Assembly: GCA_937880545.1 (NCBI GenBank)
Contig: CALFKA010000192.1
Span: forward strand, 1 to 14,907
Reading direction: 5' to 3'
DNA: 14,907 nt
DNA from: an uncultured Clostridia bacterium
GTDB taxonomy: Bacteria; Bacillota; Clostridia; Peptostreptococcales; Acidaminobacteraceae
Shown: positions 1 through 6,741 of the stretch, in pieces
Position numbering within the stretch: position 1 is the stretch's first letter
Layout: the number at the start of each line of letters is the position of its first letter
Position numbers and translations under genes: made by a program
The notes under the pieces: generated by a model
What the model saw: only the letters and a program-made list of their open reading frames with translations
The model's database searches: none
What the model was told of the DNA's origin: nothing

Positions 1-249
1 GCCAAGGGAGGCGCCAATGCCTTCTATGCCGTAGGGCTAAAAAATGAAGGATGGGGGCTCGTTATAAAAATGGAGAGCGGCGCCATGGAACTCCTTCCCG
101 GCGTGTTGCTCCATGCACTGGTGCAACTTGGCGTCATCAAAGAAAATGAGATCGATCCTCTCCGCGACCTGCTCGCAGAAGACATAAAAAATCACAGAGG
201 AGATGTAGTAGGTCACACGAGATATCATGTGGACCTGAAGAAATACTGA
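1..249 (+). CDS. L-asparaginase II family protein, C-terminal fragment
   Basis: The reading frame is open from base 1 and ends at a TGA at 247-249, giving 82 residues of a protein whose start lies outside the window. It begins AKGGANAFYAVGL and continues with GWGLVIKMESG. This matches the C-terminal signature of the asparaginase II family (PF06089), in which a KGGAEG-type motif is followed by a G-x-G-x-x-x-K-x-x-x-G strand and a helical tail ending near LG-x-[IL]. Members hydrolyse L-asparagine to aspartate and ammonia in the cytoplasm. The TGA overlaps the ATG of the next gene by one base (TGATG), so the two are probably translationally coupled. Identification rests on this C-terminal motif only. 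The catalytic N-terminal part cannot be checked here. Confidence 0.72.
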   Translation, partial: AKGGANAFYAVGLKNEGWGLVIKMESGAMELLPGVLLHALVQLGVIKENEIDPLRDLLAEDIKNHRGDVVGHTRYHVDLKKY

Positions 250-1148
250 TGAATGAGAAAAAAGGGCTCTTTTATGTAGTGCTCGCTCAGATCATATGGG
301 GCATCATGCCCGTTTACTGGAAATATACGACCTTTGTCAATTCCTTCGCCTTGATTGCTCACCGCATCCTGGGCAGTTTTGTGTTCATGGTGCTTCTTCT
401 TGTCGTGATCAGACAGTGGAAGACTTTTGCTGCAAACTTCCGAGATGCAAAGACACAGCTTCGCTACAGTCTTCCCGGTGCTATCATGGTCATGCTCAAC
501 TGGTCCATCTATGTCTACGCTATCCAAAAAGGTGAGATCCTTCAGACCACTTTGGGCTATTATATCTGTCCTCTGCTCCTCGCCTTTATCGGTTGGACTT
601 TCTTCGGAGAAAAACCCCGAACCGCCCAGTACGTGGCGGTAGTACTCTCGACCATCGGCGTCATCTTGCAGACAATAGCTATCGGAAAAGTCCCCTACTA
701 CGCCTTTGCCGTGGCTCTGACTTTTGCCGTTTATTCCGCCATCAAGAAGAAGACCCCTTATGACTCCATCTTTTCCATGGGGTATGAGACGCTGTTTCTA
801 CTTCCGGTAGCACTTATCACCCTGGGACTTGCCCGAACAGGTGGCTGGGAGCTGACCCAGAGCGTCTCCCGCTCCACTTATATGATTCTTTTCATCGCAG
901 GACCTATGACCGTTCTTCCCCTTCTTCTGCACGCCCACGGCATCCGCTCTGTCCCTCTGAGCGTTTCCGCCTTTATCCAATACCTCTCCCCCACGATGGC
1001 CATGACGTTGGGCATCCTGGTGTATGGAGAAGCCTTTGATACAAACCGGCTGATCGCCTTCAGCTTTTCCTGGGCAGCCCTCATCCTCTTTGCACTCGAT
1101 CAGTGGCGCCATCTGAGAACTCTCCCGAAAGAATTAGATGTAGAGTAA
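249..1148 (+). CDS. rarD: RarD-type EamA-family transporter
   Basis: This is a 299-residue, very hydrophobic protein with about ten predicted membrane segments and short loops, the topology of the drug/metabolite transporter superfamily with two EamA repeats. The N-terminus (KKGLFYVVLAQIIWGIMPVYWK), the ILQTTLGYYICPLL segment and the FIQYLSPTMAMTLGILVYGE segment are characteristic of the RarD subfamily (chloramphenicol-sensitive protein RarD). The length is normal for the family, about 290-300 residues. The substrate of most RarD proteins is not established; amino acids or other metabolites are possible. The ATG shares its A with the asparaginase stop codon. There is no strong ribosome binding site (only GAAG), which fits coupling to the upstream gene. 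The adjacent asparagine genes make an amino-acid-related role conceivable, but that is inference. Confidence 0.85.
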   Translation: MNEKKGLFYVVLAQIIWGIMPVYWKYTTFVNSFALIAHRILGSFVFMVLLLVVIRQWKTFAANFRDAKTQLRYSLPGAIMVMLNWSIYVYAIQKGEILQTTLGYYICPLLLAFIGWTFFGEKPRTAQYVAVVLSTIGVILQTIAIGKVPYYAFAVALTFAVYSAIKKKTPYDSIFSMGYETLFLLPVALITLGLARTGGWELTQSVSRSTYMILFIAGPMTVLPLLLHAHGIRSVPLSVSAFIQYLSPTMAMTLGILVYGEAFDTNRLIAFSFSWAALILFALDQWRHLRTLPKELDVE

Positions 1149-1174
1149 CTCTTTTGCTTCCCGTTTTACTTCTT

Positions 1175-1203
1175 CTCAGAAAGCTTTCTTCCTGAGTGTC
1201 TTT
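1175..1203 (+). terminator. Possible weak terminator after rarD
   Basis: An imperfect hairpin pairs CTCAG at 1175-1179 with CTGAG at 1192-1196, then AAG with CTT after one mismatch, with a CTTT loop. It is followed by TGTCTTT, which is a poor U-tract. It could end the asparaginase-rarD transcript before the next promoter at 1276, but it is weak. Confidence 0.3.
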
Positions 1204-1275
1204 AGATGTCAGGAGGCTATCGATGAGGAAATTCAAAAAACCCAAAGAGCAAAAAGAATATTTTGTCACTTTCGG

Positions 1276-1304
1276 TTGACAGATGACATTTTTGCCACTA
1301 AACT
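1276..1304 (+). promoter_or_regulatory. Sigma-A-type promoter of the T-box/asnA transcript
   Basis: A perfect -35 box TTGACA (1276-1281) and a -10 box TAAACT (1299-1304) are separated by 17 bases. Transcription would start near 1311, immediately before the first paired bases of the T-box Stem I. The agreement between promoter position and leader start supports both calls. Confidence 0.72.
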
Positions 1305-1310
1305 CTTACC

Positions 1311-1552
1311 ATAGGCTTTGACGGGAAAAAGTACGTGCTCTCTTCTGACTCCAGAGAATTTGCCACCTGCTGAGAGGCAATGTCCAGAATGCACCGAAAG
1401 AACATCCCCGAGCCTCCGACCGAAATCATGAGAGAGTAGACTCGGACGGGAGCCCCCGTTACAGGGCATGGCTATCGCATTTGCCGTAGCCGAGAGAAGC
1501 AATTTGGGTGGTACCACGTAGAATACACGTCCCTTTACAGGGGCGTTTTTTA
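1311..1552 (+). promoter_or_regulatory. T-box leader, asparagine-specific
   Basis: This is a tRNA-sensing leader that controls asnA by transcription antitermination. Stem I carries GTGC (1335-1338) pairing with GCAC (1391-1394), the AGTA-type internal-loop bases just 5' (about 1330-1333), a GA-rich kink region, and an apical TGCC/GGCA hairpin. The likely specifier codon is AAC (Asn) at 1401-1403, followed by A, in the 3' side of the specifier loop after GAA. A middle hairpin is formed by ACGGG/CCCGT (1446-1459). Stem III is formed by GGCTA/TAGCC (1470-1491). The canonical T-box sequence AATTTGGGTGGTACCACG lies at 1501-1518, with TGGT at 1509-1512 placed to pair with the uncharged tRNA acceptor end. 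The leader ends in the intrinsic terminator at 1528-1552. Uncharged tRNA-Asn should stabilise the antiterminator and switch asnA on. Confidence 0.93.
1528..1552 (+). terminator. T-box regulated intrinsic terminator
   Basis: The stem CGTCCCT/AGGGGCG (7 bp with one G-U) has a short TTAC-type loop and is followed by a run of six T at 1546-1551. It is mutually exclusive with the antiterminator formed by the T-box sequence just upstream and lies 17 bases before the asnA start codon. Confidence 0.88.
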
Positions 1553-1568
1553 TTTCAGGAGGAAGAAC

Positions 1569-2555
1569 ATGACCCCATCACAGATTAAAGCCGCTTCCGT
1601 TCCCACACTGCGCGAAACCGCATGGCAGATCAAACACATTAAAGATACCTTTGAGCGAGAACTCGCAAAAGAGCTAAATCTCACTCGCGTCAGCGCGCCG
1701 CTGTTTGTCGAGTCGGCCTCGGGGCTCAACGATGACCTCAGCGGTGTGGAGCGTCCGGTGGAGTTTGCCTTGGGAGACACCGGTACTCAGTGCCAGGTCG
1801 TCCAGTCACTCGCCAAATGGAAGCGAACGACTCTCTGGCGCTACGGCTTTATGCCCCACGAAGGCCTGTATACCGACATGAATGCCATCCGCCGTGATGA
1901 GGTCCTGGGGCCTTTCCACTCGATCTATGTCGACCAGTGGGACTGGGAGCAGATTATCCTCCCCCAGGAGCGGACTTTAGAAACCCTAAAGGATATTGTT
2001 CGCAAGATCTATCGTGCACTGAAGGCGACAGAAGCTTCCTTAGGGGGGGAGTGCATTCTCCCCGACGATATCATATTCATGAGCTCACAGGAGCTTGAGG
2101 ACAAGTTCCCCCACCTCACCCCCAAAGAGCGAGAGCACGCCCAGCTTCGCGAGAGCGGCTCCCTCTTCCTCATCGGTATCGGTCACCCACTGAAAAGCGG
2201 AAAGCCTCATGACGGACGCGCCAGCGACTACGACGACTGGGAGCTAAACGGTGATATTCTCGTCTATCATGAACCCGGCGCATGCGCCCTGGAGCTCTCG
2301 AGCATGGGGATTCGCGTCGATCGAATGGCCCTACTTCGACAGGAGGAATTAAAAGGCCACCCTCACGACCTTTCCCTCCACTATTATCAGGGGATTTTGA
2401 ACAATGAATTCCCCCTCACCATCGGAGGGGGGATCGGGCAGTCGCGCATGTGCATGTACTTCCTGAAAAAGAGACACATCGGGGAGGTACAGTCTTCCTT
2501 CTGGCCTCAGGATATGCGAGACGCCTGCCGTGAGCAGGGCATCGTTTTGCTGTAA
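1569..2555 (+). CDS. asnA: Aspartate--ammonia ligase (asparagine synthetase A)
   Basis: AsnA makes L-asparagine from L-aspartate, ammonia and ATP, giving AMP and pyrophosphate, in the cytoplasm. The 328-residue length matches the family (about 330). The fold is that of class II aminoacyl-tRNA synthetases. Recognisable AsnA segments are an N-terminal KHIKDTFERELAKELNLTRVSAPLFV, then GLNDDLSGVERPV, WKRTTLWRYGF, GLYTDMNAIRRDE, SIYVDQWDWEQ, and the C-terminal GGGIGQSRMCM motif near the ATP site. The ATG at 1569 has AGGAGG-like CAGGAGGAAG at 1557-1566. An asparagine T-box directly upstream makes expression depend on uncharged tRNA-Asn, independent confirmation of the assignment. A preceding partial asparaginase gene runs the opposite reaction. 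Confidence 0.97.
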   Translation: MTPSQIKAASVPTLRETAWQIKHIKDTFERELAKELNLTRVSAPLFVESASGLNDDLSGVERPVEFALGDTGTQCQVVQSLAKWKRTTLWRYGFMPHEGLYTDMNAIRRDEVLGPFHSIYVDQWDWEQIILPQERTLETLKDIVRKIYRALKATEASLGGECILPDDIIFMSSQELEDKFPHLTPKEREHAQLRESGSLFLIGIGHPLKSGKPHDGRASDYDDWELNGDILVYHEPGACALELSSMGIRVDRMALLRQEELKGHPHDLSLHYYQGILNNEFPLTIGGGIGQSRMCMYFLKKRHIGEVQSSFWPQDMRDACREQGIVLL

Positions 2556-2580
2556 GAGTTAAATCTACTTTCTTTCTCTC

Positions 2581-2615
2581 GAGAGAGCCGTAGCGACCGC
2601 TGCGGCTCCTCTCTT
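2581..2615 (+). terminator. GC-rich hairpin after asnA, possible terminator or attenuator
   Basis: AGCCG (2586-2590) pairs with CGGCT (2603-2607), continued inward by AGCG-type pairs. It can be extended outward by GAGAG (2581-2585) with CTCTC (2609-2613) around one bulged C. The downstream tract is CTTCTCT rather than a clean T run, so termination may be partial. It lies 20 bases before the sortase start, so the sortase may be read through from asnA. Confidence 0.45.
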
Positions 2616-2634
2616 CTCTATGTGGGATGAAAGA

Positions 2635-3570
2635 ATGCGAAAAAGCAAAAAGAAAATAGTATCAGGAGTCCTACTGCTCATCGCTCTAACCTTTTTAGGG
2701 CTTGCCCTCCGGGAGCAGTTGAGCTTAAGAAAATCACAAACTCTTTCAGATAAAATAAAAGAAGAAGTAAGCTACATGCAAGACGCCCCTCAGACGGTTC
2801 GATATATGAACGCAGAGGGGGAGATTCTTGAGCTCTTAGAGGTACAAATCCCAAACGGCTGGGATAAGATCAGTTCCGAAAACCCCATGAAGCGCCGTAT
2901 CGATTTTGACAGGCTCCACGAGGTCAATCCCGACATTGCCAGATGGCTAAGTATCCCGGGGACGATTGTGGAATATCCGGTCATGCAGGAAAAAACGCCG
3001 GGAGTCTATTATTACCTCTGGCGCGATATGGAGGGAAATAAAAACGGTTGGGGGTCTCTCCTGCTTCCCGCTATAGAAGACACGACCGATATGGCTCACA
3101 CCATCGTCTTTGGCCACAAAACAAGCCGAGGCGATTACGCGTTTGCGACGCTCCCCAAATACAACTCCGGCACTTACTACGAAGACAACCCCTACGTGTA
3201 CCTCTACTACCCAAACCGCGTGGAGCGCTGGGAGATCTGGATGGGCGGAAACGTTCTTGGTACCGATATGGTCTACCGTCTCCCCTACACGTTAGGCAGT
3301 GAGCGCTACGAAGATCTCTTAGGCTGGATTCAGTCCAAAGCCGAAGTTGGAACCAACATCGCTCCCGACAAAAATACAGAGACTTTGGTACTATCTACTT
3401 GTAATGACCGCTTCGGAGGCGACCAGGAAGGGCGCTACATCCTTGCAGCAAAGCCCAGCTTGTTCTACTATTATGATGAACAGCTCTACACACCGGGCTT
3501 GAAACTTGAAGGCGTAAGGGCCAAACAGGGCGCCCCTGTGTGGAGAAAAGAAAACAGGGATCATTTCTGA
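2635..3570 (+). CDS. srtB: Class B sortase
   Basis: This is a membrane-anchored cysteine transpeptidase that links surface proteins to the cell wall or to each other. Numbered from 2635 it has 311 residues: a basic MRKSKKK, one membrane anchor (about 7-27), then the sortase domain (about 90-290). The catalytic triad is visible as His161 in TIVFGHKT, Cys256 in LVLSTC and Arg267 in EGRYIL. The long stretch between the Cys and Arg strands and the DIARWLSIPGTIVEYPVMQ entry fit class B rather than class A, C or D. An in-frame ATG at 2620 would add five residues. I prefer 2635 because GTGGGATG precedes it and nothing like a ribosome binding site precedes 2620. The next gene, 57 bases downstream, encodes a surface protein that is a natural partner but has no sorting signal. 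Confidence 0.88.
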   Translation: MRKSKKKIVSGVLLLIALTFLGLALREQLSLRKSQTLSDKIKEEVSYMQDAPQTVRYMNAEGEILELLEVQIPNGWDKISSENPMKRRIDFDRLHEVNPDIARWLSIPGTIVEYPVMQEKTPGVYYYLWRDMEGNKNGWGSLLLPAIEDTTDMAHTIVFGHKTSRGDYAFATLPKYNSGTYYEDNPYVYLYYPNRVERWEIWMGGNVLGTDMVYRLPYTLGSERYEDLLGWIQSKAEVGTNIAPDKNTETLVLSTCNDRFGGDQEGRYILAAKPSLFYYYDEQLYTPGLKLEGVRAKQGAPVWRKENRDHF

Positions 3571-3627
3571 CACTTTATAGATAGAGGCACATACCTACAA
3601 GCTAAAAAATGAGGAAAGGAAAATTTT

Positions 3628-4569
3628 ATGAATAAAACGAATAAAAAAGTTATCGTATCCATTGTCTTGGTCGCTATCTTGTTACTTACAGGGATCGTGG
3701 CCCTTTGGACAAAAAGCGCAGCGAAGGTCGCGTTAGAAGACGCGCCGGAGACACCCGGCGAAACCTCTGAAGAGACGCAAGCAGAGACGTCCGTCGCGCA
3801 AGAGCAGGCGGAAACGCCACTCGCCCCCGGTCCAGAAGATCAAAAGCCCGAAGAGGAAAAATCTGAAGAGTCCACCGCAGAAGCCCAGAAGCCCGTAGTC
3901 ACAGAGACAAAACCCGGCTCCTCCACACCGCAGAGCCAAGGAACTCAGACCCCCGGAAGCTCGAAGCCAAATGTGACCTCTTCCACGACGACAAAGCCAC
4001 CGGCTCAAGGCTCTTCCGGCGCCACAAAGCCCTCGACCCCGGCGCCCTCTAATCCGAAACCACCGGCCGTAGCGCCCTCTAACCCAAAACCCGCAAATCC
4101 TCCCGCCTCAACCCCCACAACACCAAAGCCCTCAAACCCGCAAAAGAAGTGGGTCGTCGATAAACCTGCGTGGACAGAGACGATCCCTGCGGTTACCGAA
4201 AGAGTATGGGTCGTTGATAAGGCCGCTTGGACCGAAACAAAGGAAGTGGTCGTAACTCCCGAGAAGACAGAGGAAGTGTGGGTGGAGACGGCGCCCGCCC
4301 GATACAAAGACGTGATTATTTGTTCATGGGGGAAAGAGTTTGACTCGCTAGACGCCTACACTATAGCTTATCTTGAGGATAAAGCCGGCCCAAGCTACAG
4401 CGTACACTCCGTTCTCGTCTCCGAAGCCCAGGGGCACTACCAGACAAACACTACCCCCGCCGTCACTGAAACCCAGACCATCCAGCACGAAGAGGAGGGT
4501 CACTGGGAGACGAAGGTTATCACTCCCGAAAAAACGATTTACCACGAAGAAGTGGGGCACTGGGAGTAG
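3628..4569 (+). CDS. Membrane-anchored Pro/Thr-rich repeat protein, function unknown
   Basis: I do not recognise a named family for this 313-residue protein. Residues 1-7 are basic, and about 8-28 form a signal peptide or signal anchor (VIVSIVLVAILLLTGIVALW). Residues 37-172 are a low-complexity Ala/Pro/Ser/Thr/Glu stretch with APSNPKP repeats, like a cell-wall-spanning stalk. From 175 on there are degenerate 19-residue repeats: WVVDKPAWTET at 175 and WVVDKAAWTET at 194, a related VWVET near 217, then GHYQT at 269 and HEEEGHWE at 287 and 306. The single Cys is at 232. The protein ends on the repeat GHWE without LPXTG, NPQTN or a hydrophobic tail. A good ribosome binding site (GAGGAAAGG) precedes the ATG. 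The sortase just upstream suggests a surface location and perhaps joint expression. A role in adhesion or metal binding by the histidines is speculation. Confidence 0.72.
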   Translation: MNKTNKKVIVSIVLVAILLLTGIVALWTKSAAKVALEDAPETPGETSEETQAETSVAQEQAETPLAPGPEDQKPEEEKSEESTAEAQKPVVTETKPGSSTPQSQGTQTPGSSKPNVTSSTTTKPPAQGSSGATKPSTPAPSNPKPPAVAPSNPKPANPPASTPTTPKPSNPQKKWVVDKPAWTETIPAVTERVWVVDKAAWTETKEVVVTPEKTEEVWVETAPARYKDVIICSWGKEFDSLDAYTIAYLEDKAGPSYSVHSVLVSEAQGHYQTNTTPAVTETQTIQHEEEGHWETKVITPEKTIYHEEVGHWE

Positions 4570-4591
4570 ATGCAAAGAGAGTAAAAGACGA

Positions 4592-4620
4592 AGAGGCCTA
4601 CGCAGGTGGGTCTCTTTTTT
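4592..4620 (+). terminator. Strong rho-independent terminator of the sortase/repeat-protein unit
   Basis: The 24-base hairpin at 4592-4615 has ten consecutive pairs (AGAGGCCTAC with GTGGGTCTCT, two G-U wobbles) and a GCAG loop. It runs straight into six T, 22 bases after the stop codon of the repeat-protein gene. Confidence 0.9.
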
Positions 4621-4621
4621 G

Positions 4622-4892
4622 TGAGCCGAGGAAGCGAAACAAATTTCTGACATATACCTAGTGACCGATAAGAGATCCGATAGAGAGGATGAAAAATGAG
4701 AAACAAAATGAGGGGACTGGAAGATATCGATAAAAAAGACCCGCCTTTAGAGGCGAATCGCTCACTTTTGCGTTTGACCCACTTGTAGTTGTTGTATCCC
4801 TGCGCACCACCGCCCATTAGTAGCAGGAGTTCCAGGTTCTTTCTTTCGCAGGTAGGGCAGAAGTCCACTTCCACTGGGCTAATGTAGGGAGT
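4622..4892. other. Gene-poor intergenic stretch with an orphan minus-strand terminator
   Basis: Apart from the hairpin at 4730-4759, no convincing gene is seen. On the minus strand a frame starting at a GTG (4874) begins EVDFCPTCERKN and runs on through the hairpin and into the upstream terminator. It has no ribosome binding site and contains a CPTC pair. On the plus strand a 30-codon ATG frame starts at 4696 after GAGAGGATG. Neither can be supported as a gene. The stretch may hold a small RNA or the remains of a gene. Confidence 0.4.
4730..4759 (-). terminator. Orphan rho-independent terminator, minus strand
   Basis: Read on the minus strand, a nine-pair stem (GATTCGCCT with AGGCGGGTC, two G-U wobbles) and a CTAA loop are followed directly by six T (plus-strand A at 4732-4737). 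It lies about 135 bases beyond the terminator of the CorC-type gene, with no clear gene between them. Confidence 0.7.
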
Positions 4893-4922
4893 GGTAAAAG
4901 AAAGGGCAGCCTGCTGGCTGCC
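4893..4922 (-). terminator. Rho-independent terminator of the rnhA-corC unit
   Basis: On the minus strand GGCAGCC (4922-4916) pairs perfectly with GGCTGCC (4911-4905) across an AGCA loop, followed by CTTTCTTTT. The first paired base is within the TAG stop codon of the upstream gene. Confidence 0.87.
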
Positions 4923-6166
4923 TACTTTGTGATGCGAAGTTCTTCTATTCGGTTCTTCTCGATCTTTTCCACCTTGTAGGTGACACCGTCAAGGAGAAGC
5001 TCCTCTCCTTCCTCCGGCAGACCTCCCAGTTCACCGAGGACAAAGCCTCCGATGGAGTCAAACTCTTCTGATTCAATGCCCAGATCCAGCACCTCATTGA
5101 CGATCTCTATGCGTGTGGAACCTTCGACAAGGAATTCATCGTCACTCAGAACACGGATTTCTTCTTCCTGATCATCGTATTCATCGTTGATGTCACCGAC
5201 GATGGCCTCTACGAGGTCCTCCATCGCCACAATACCTGATGTCCCACCATATTCATCGAGGACGATGGCAATCGGGACACGCTTTTCTCGCATGTCTCGG
5301 AAGAGCTCATGGCTCTTGACAAATTCATAGGTAAAGTAAGGCTCCCTCATAATCTGCTCCACATCGAAATTATCTTCTGTGGCGCCGAGGAGAAGGAGGT
5401 CCTTTATATAGAGCACGCCGATGATGTCATCGATCGTCTCCCGGTAGACGGGCATGCGGGAGAACTGCTCGGTTCGAAATATCGTAAGAATCTCTTCATA
5501 AGGTGTCGTGACATCGATGCTGATCACTTCGGTTCTCGGCGTCATGATGTCATCCGCCTGGGAGTCTCCGAACTCGAAGACATTGTAGATCATGGTTTTC
5601 TCTTCGCCCTTTAACACGCCTTCTTCATGAGAGGCGTCGATCATGCTCTTGATCTCCTCCGCACTGGGATAGCCTTCCACAACAGTATGTGTAATCCCAA
5701 AGATACGCAGGATGCCGTTTGTCAGTGGTGCCAAGAGATAATAGAGGGGGCTAAAGACGATGAGGACGATGCGCAGGAGCCAGTGGTAGCGTAGGAGCAT
5801 CCGCTCCGCACGATCCGCTCCCAGGCTCTTCGGGATGATTTCACCAAAGATCACCACAATGACGATCGCCAGGAAGAGGCCGACAATGCCTCCGGTGAGT
5901 CCCCAATGAGAATGAAAAATCCACGCCAGAATGACACCGAGTGTCATGTTGGAGAGGATATTGGCGATCAACAGCGTCCCTTCGCTGCGATCGGAGTGTT
6001 CAATGACATGTTGGATATACTTCGTGGCCTTAGCATCTTCATCGAGAAGATACCGATGACGCAGACGACTGAGCGCCAGAAGCGCTGTCTGCATCGCAGA
6101 GAAAAAAGCCGAAGAAATCAAGCAAATGACGGCAATCAATATTGCCCAGGTACTACCAGGTTCCAA
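4922..6166 (-). CDS. CorC/HlyC-family CNNM-CBS membrane protein
   Basis: This 414-residue protein has three parts. First is an N-terminal DUF21/CNNM membrane domain (about 1-195) with several helices and the GEIIPKSLG motif at 108-116. Next is a pair of CBS domains (about 200-325) with DIMTPR at 206-211 and RMPVY at 237-241, and the VLDEYGGTSGIV signature after them. Last is a C-terminal CorC_HlyC domain (about 335-412). Such proteins are annotated as hemolysin-related or CorC-like. Bacterial CNNM homologues are linked to Mg2+ (or Co2+) export, with the CBS pair sensing ATP-Mg. A haemolytic role is not implied. The start is a TTG at 6166, preceded by AGGAGAG inside the end of rnhA. The gap to the rnhA stop is only six bases, so translation is probably coupled. 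Confidence 0.9.
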   Translation of the reverse strand: MEPGSTWAILIAVICLISSAFFSAMQTALLALSRLRHRYLLDEDAKATKYIQHVIEHSDRSEGTLLIANILSNMTLGVILAWIFHSHWGLTGGIVGLFLAIVIVVIFGEIIPKSLGADRAERMLLRYHWLLRIVLIVFSPLYYLLAPLTNGILRIFGITHTVVEGYPSAEEIKSMIDASHEEGVLKGEEKTMIYNVFEFGDSQADDIMTPRTEVISIDVTTPYEEILTIFRTEQFSRMPVYRETIDDIIGVLYIKDLLLLGATEDNFDVEQIMREPYFTYEFVKSHELFRDMREKRVPIAIVLDEYGGTSGIVAMEDLVEAIVGDINDEYDDQEEEIRVLSDDEFLVEGSTRIEIVNEVLDLGIESEEFDSIGGFVLGELGGLPEEGEELLLDGVTYKVEKIEKNRIEELRITK

Positions 6167-6172
6167 TGACTA

Positions 6173-6733
6173 TCACTCTCCTATACTGGGTCTGGAATCT
6201 TGTAATTTGAGCGCAAACTCTGATGCCAGTTTATCGACTCTGGCATTGTTTGTCAATAAACGTAAAAATTCCTCGAGGGAGATGTCTTCCTCTTCCTCTC
6301 GGTACTTTTCAAACCACTTTTCCAGTGTCGGGCTCTGGGTGCTCAGGTGCCCCTTGACCTTCCGGTAGGAGATCGCATCAAAGCGCTCTACCTGCTCCAA
6401 AAGTGCCTCCCAGAGTTCTCGGTTTTCCACCGGCGTCTTTGCCTTCGTCTTCCATCCGTTTCGTCGCCAGGCTTCGTACCATTTCTCTTTCAGTCCATTT
6501 ATAATATACGCCGAGTCACCATAGACAACGACCGGCAGATCGGTGCGGCGGATCGCCCGCAGTCCCTCGATCATCGCCGTCATCTCCATGATATTGTTCG
6601 TGGTGTTGTGCGTGCCTCCGCTGATTTCTTTTTCATGGATTCCATAGAGCAGGAGCGCTCCATATCCTCCGGTATTTTCTTCTTCCTGATTGCCCTTACA
6701 GGCGCCATCACAAAATAGCTCAATACGGTTCAA
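6173..6733 (-). CDS. rnhA: Ribonuclease HI
   Basis: RNase HI cuts the RNA strand of RNA-DNA hybrids in the cytoplasm, for example R-loops and primers. Numbered from the TTG at 6733 (186 residues), the metal-binding acidic residues are Asp9 (LFCDGAC), Glu50 (NNIMEMTA), Asp73 (YGDSAYI) and Asp167 (NNARVDKLA). The mobile His129 lies in KVKGH. The basic WRRNGWKTK handle loop is present. Between His129 and Asp167 there are 38 residues instead of about 10 in the E. coli enzyme, an acidic insertion (EKYREEEED). The start at 6733 gives the usual short N-terminus and has AAGAGG four bases upstream. An alternative TTG at 6748 has no ribosome binding site. The gene diverges from the DUF134 gene and is followed at six bases by the CorC-type gene. 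Confidence 0.93.
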   Translation of the reverse strand: MNRIELFCDGACKGNQEEENTGGYGALLLYGIHEKEISGGTHNTTNNIMEMTAMIEGLRAIRRTDLPVVVYGDSAYIINGLKEKWYEAWRRNGWKTKAKTPVENRELWEALLEQVERFDAISYRKVKGHLSTQSPTLEKWFEKYREEEEDISLEEFLRLLTNNARVDKLASEFALKLQDSRPSIGE

Positions 6734-6741
6734 AGTGCCTC

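Noticed and set aside
4137..4149. NPQKK at residues 170-174 of the repeat protein as a class B sortase sorting motif
   Set aside because: It lies in the middle of the protein and is followed by 139 hydrophilic residues, with no hydrophobic segment or basic tail. The resemblance to NPQTN is probably chance in a Pro/Asn-rich linker.
3733..4307. Long minus-strand frames rich in Gly, Leu, Phe and Val opposite the Pro-rich gene
   Set aside because: They are shadows of the Pro/Ala/Thr-rich coding sequence on the plus strand. They have no start signals and resemble no family.
4539..4874. A 111-codon minus-strand frame with a CPTC pair
   Set aside because: It starts with GTG without a ribosome binding site, runs through a strong terminator hairpin and then antisense over the plus-strand terminator and the end of the repeat gene, and its second half looks like non-coding sequence.
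4922..6166. Haemolysin toxin
   Set aside because: The name is historical. The domain set (CNNM, CBS pair, CorC_HlyC) indicates a cation-related membrane protein, not a secreted toxin.
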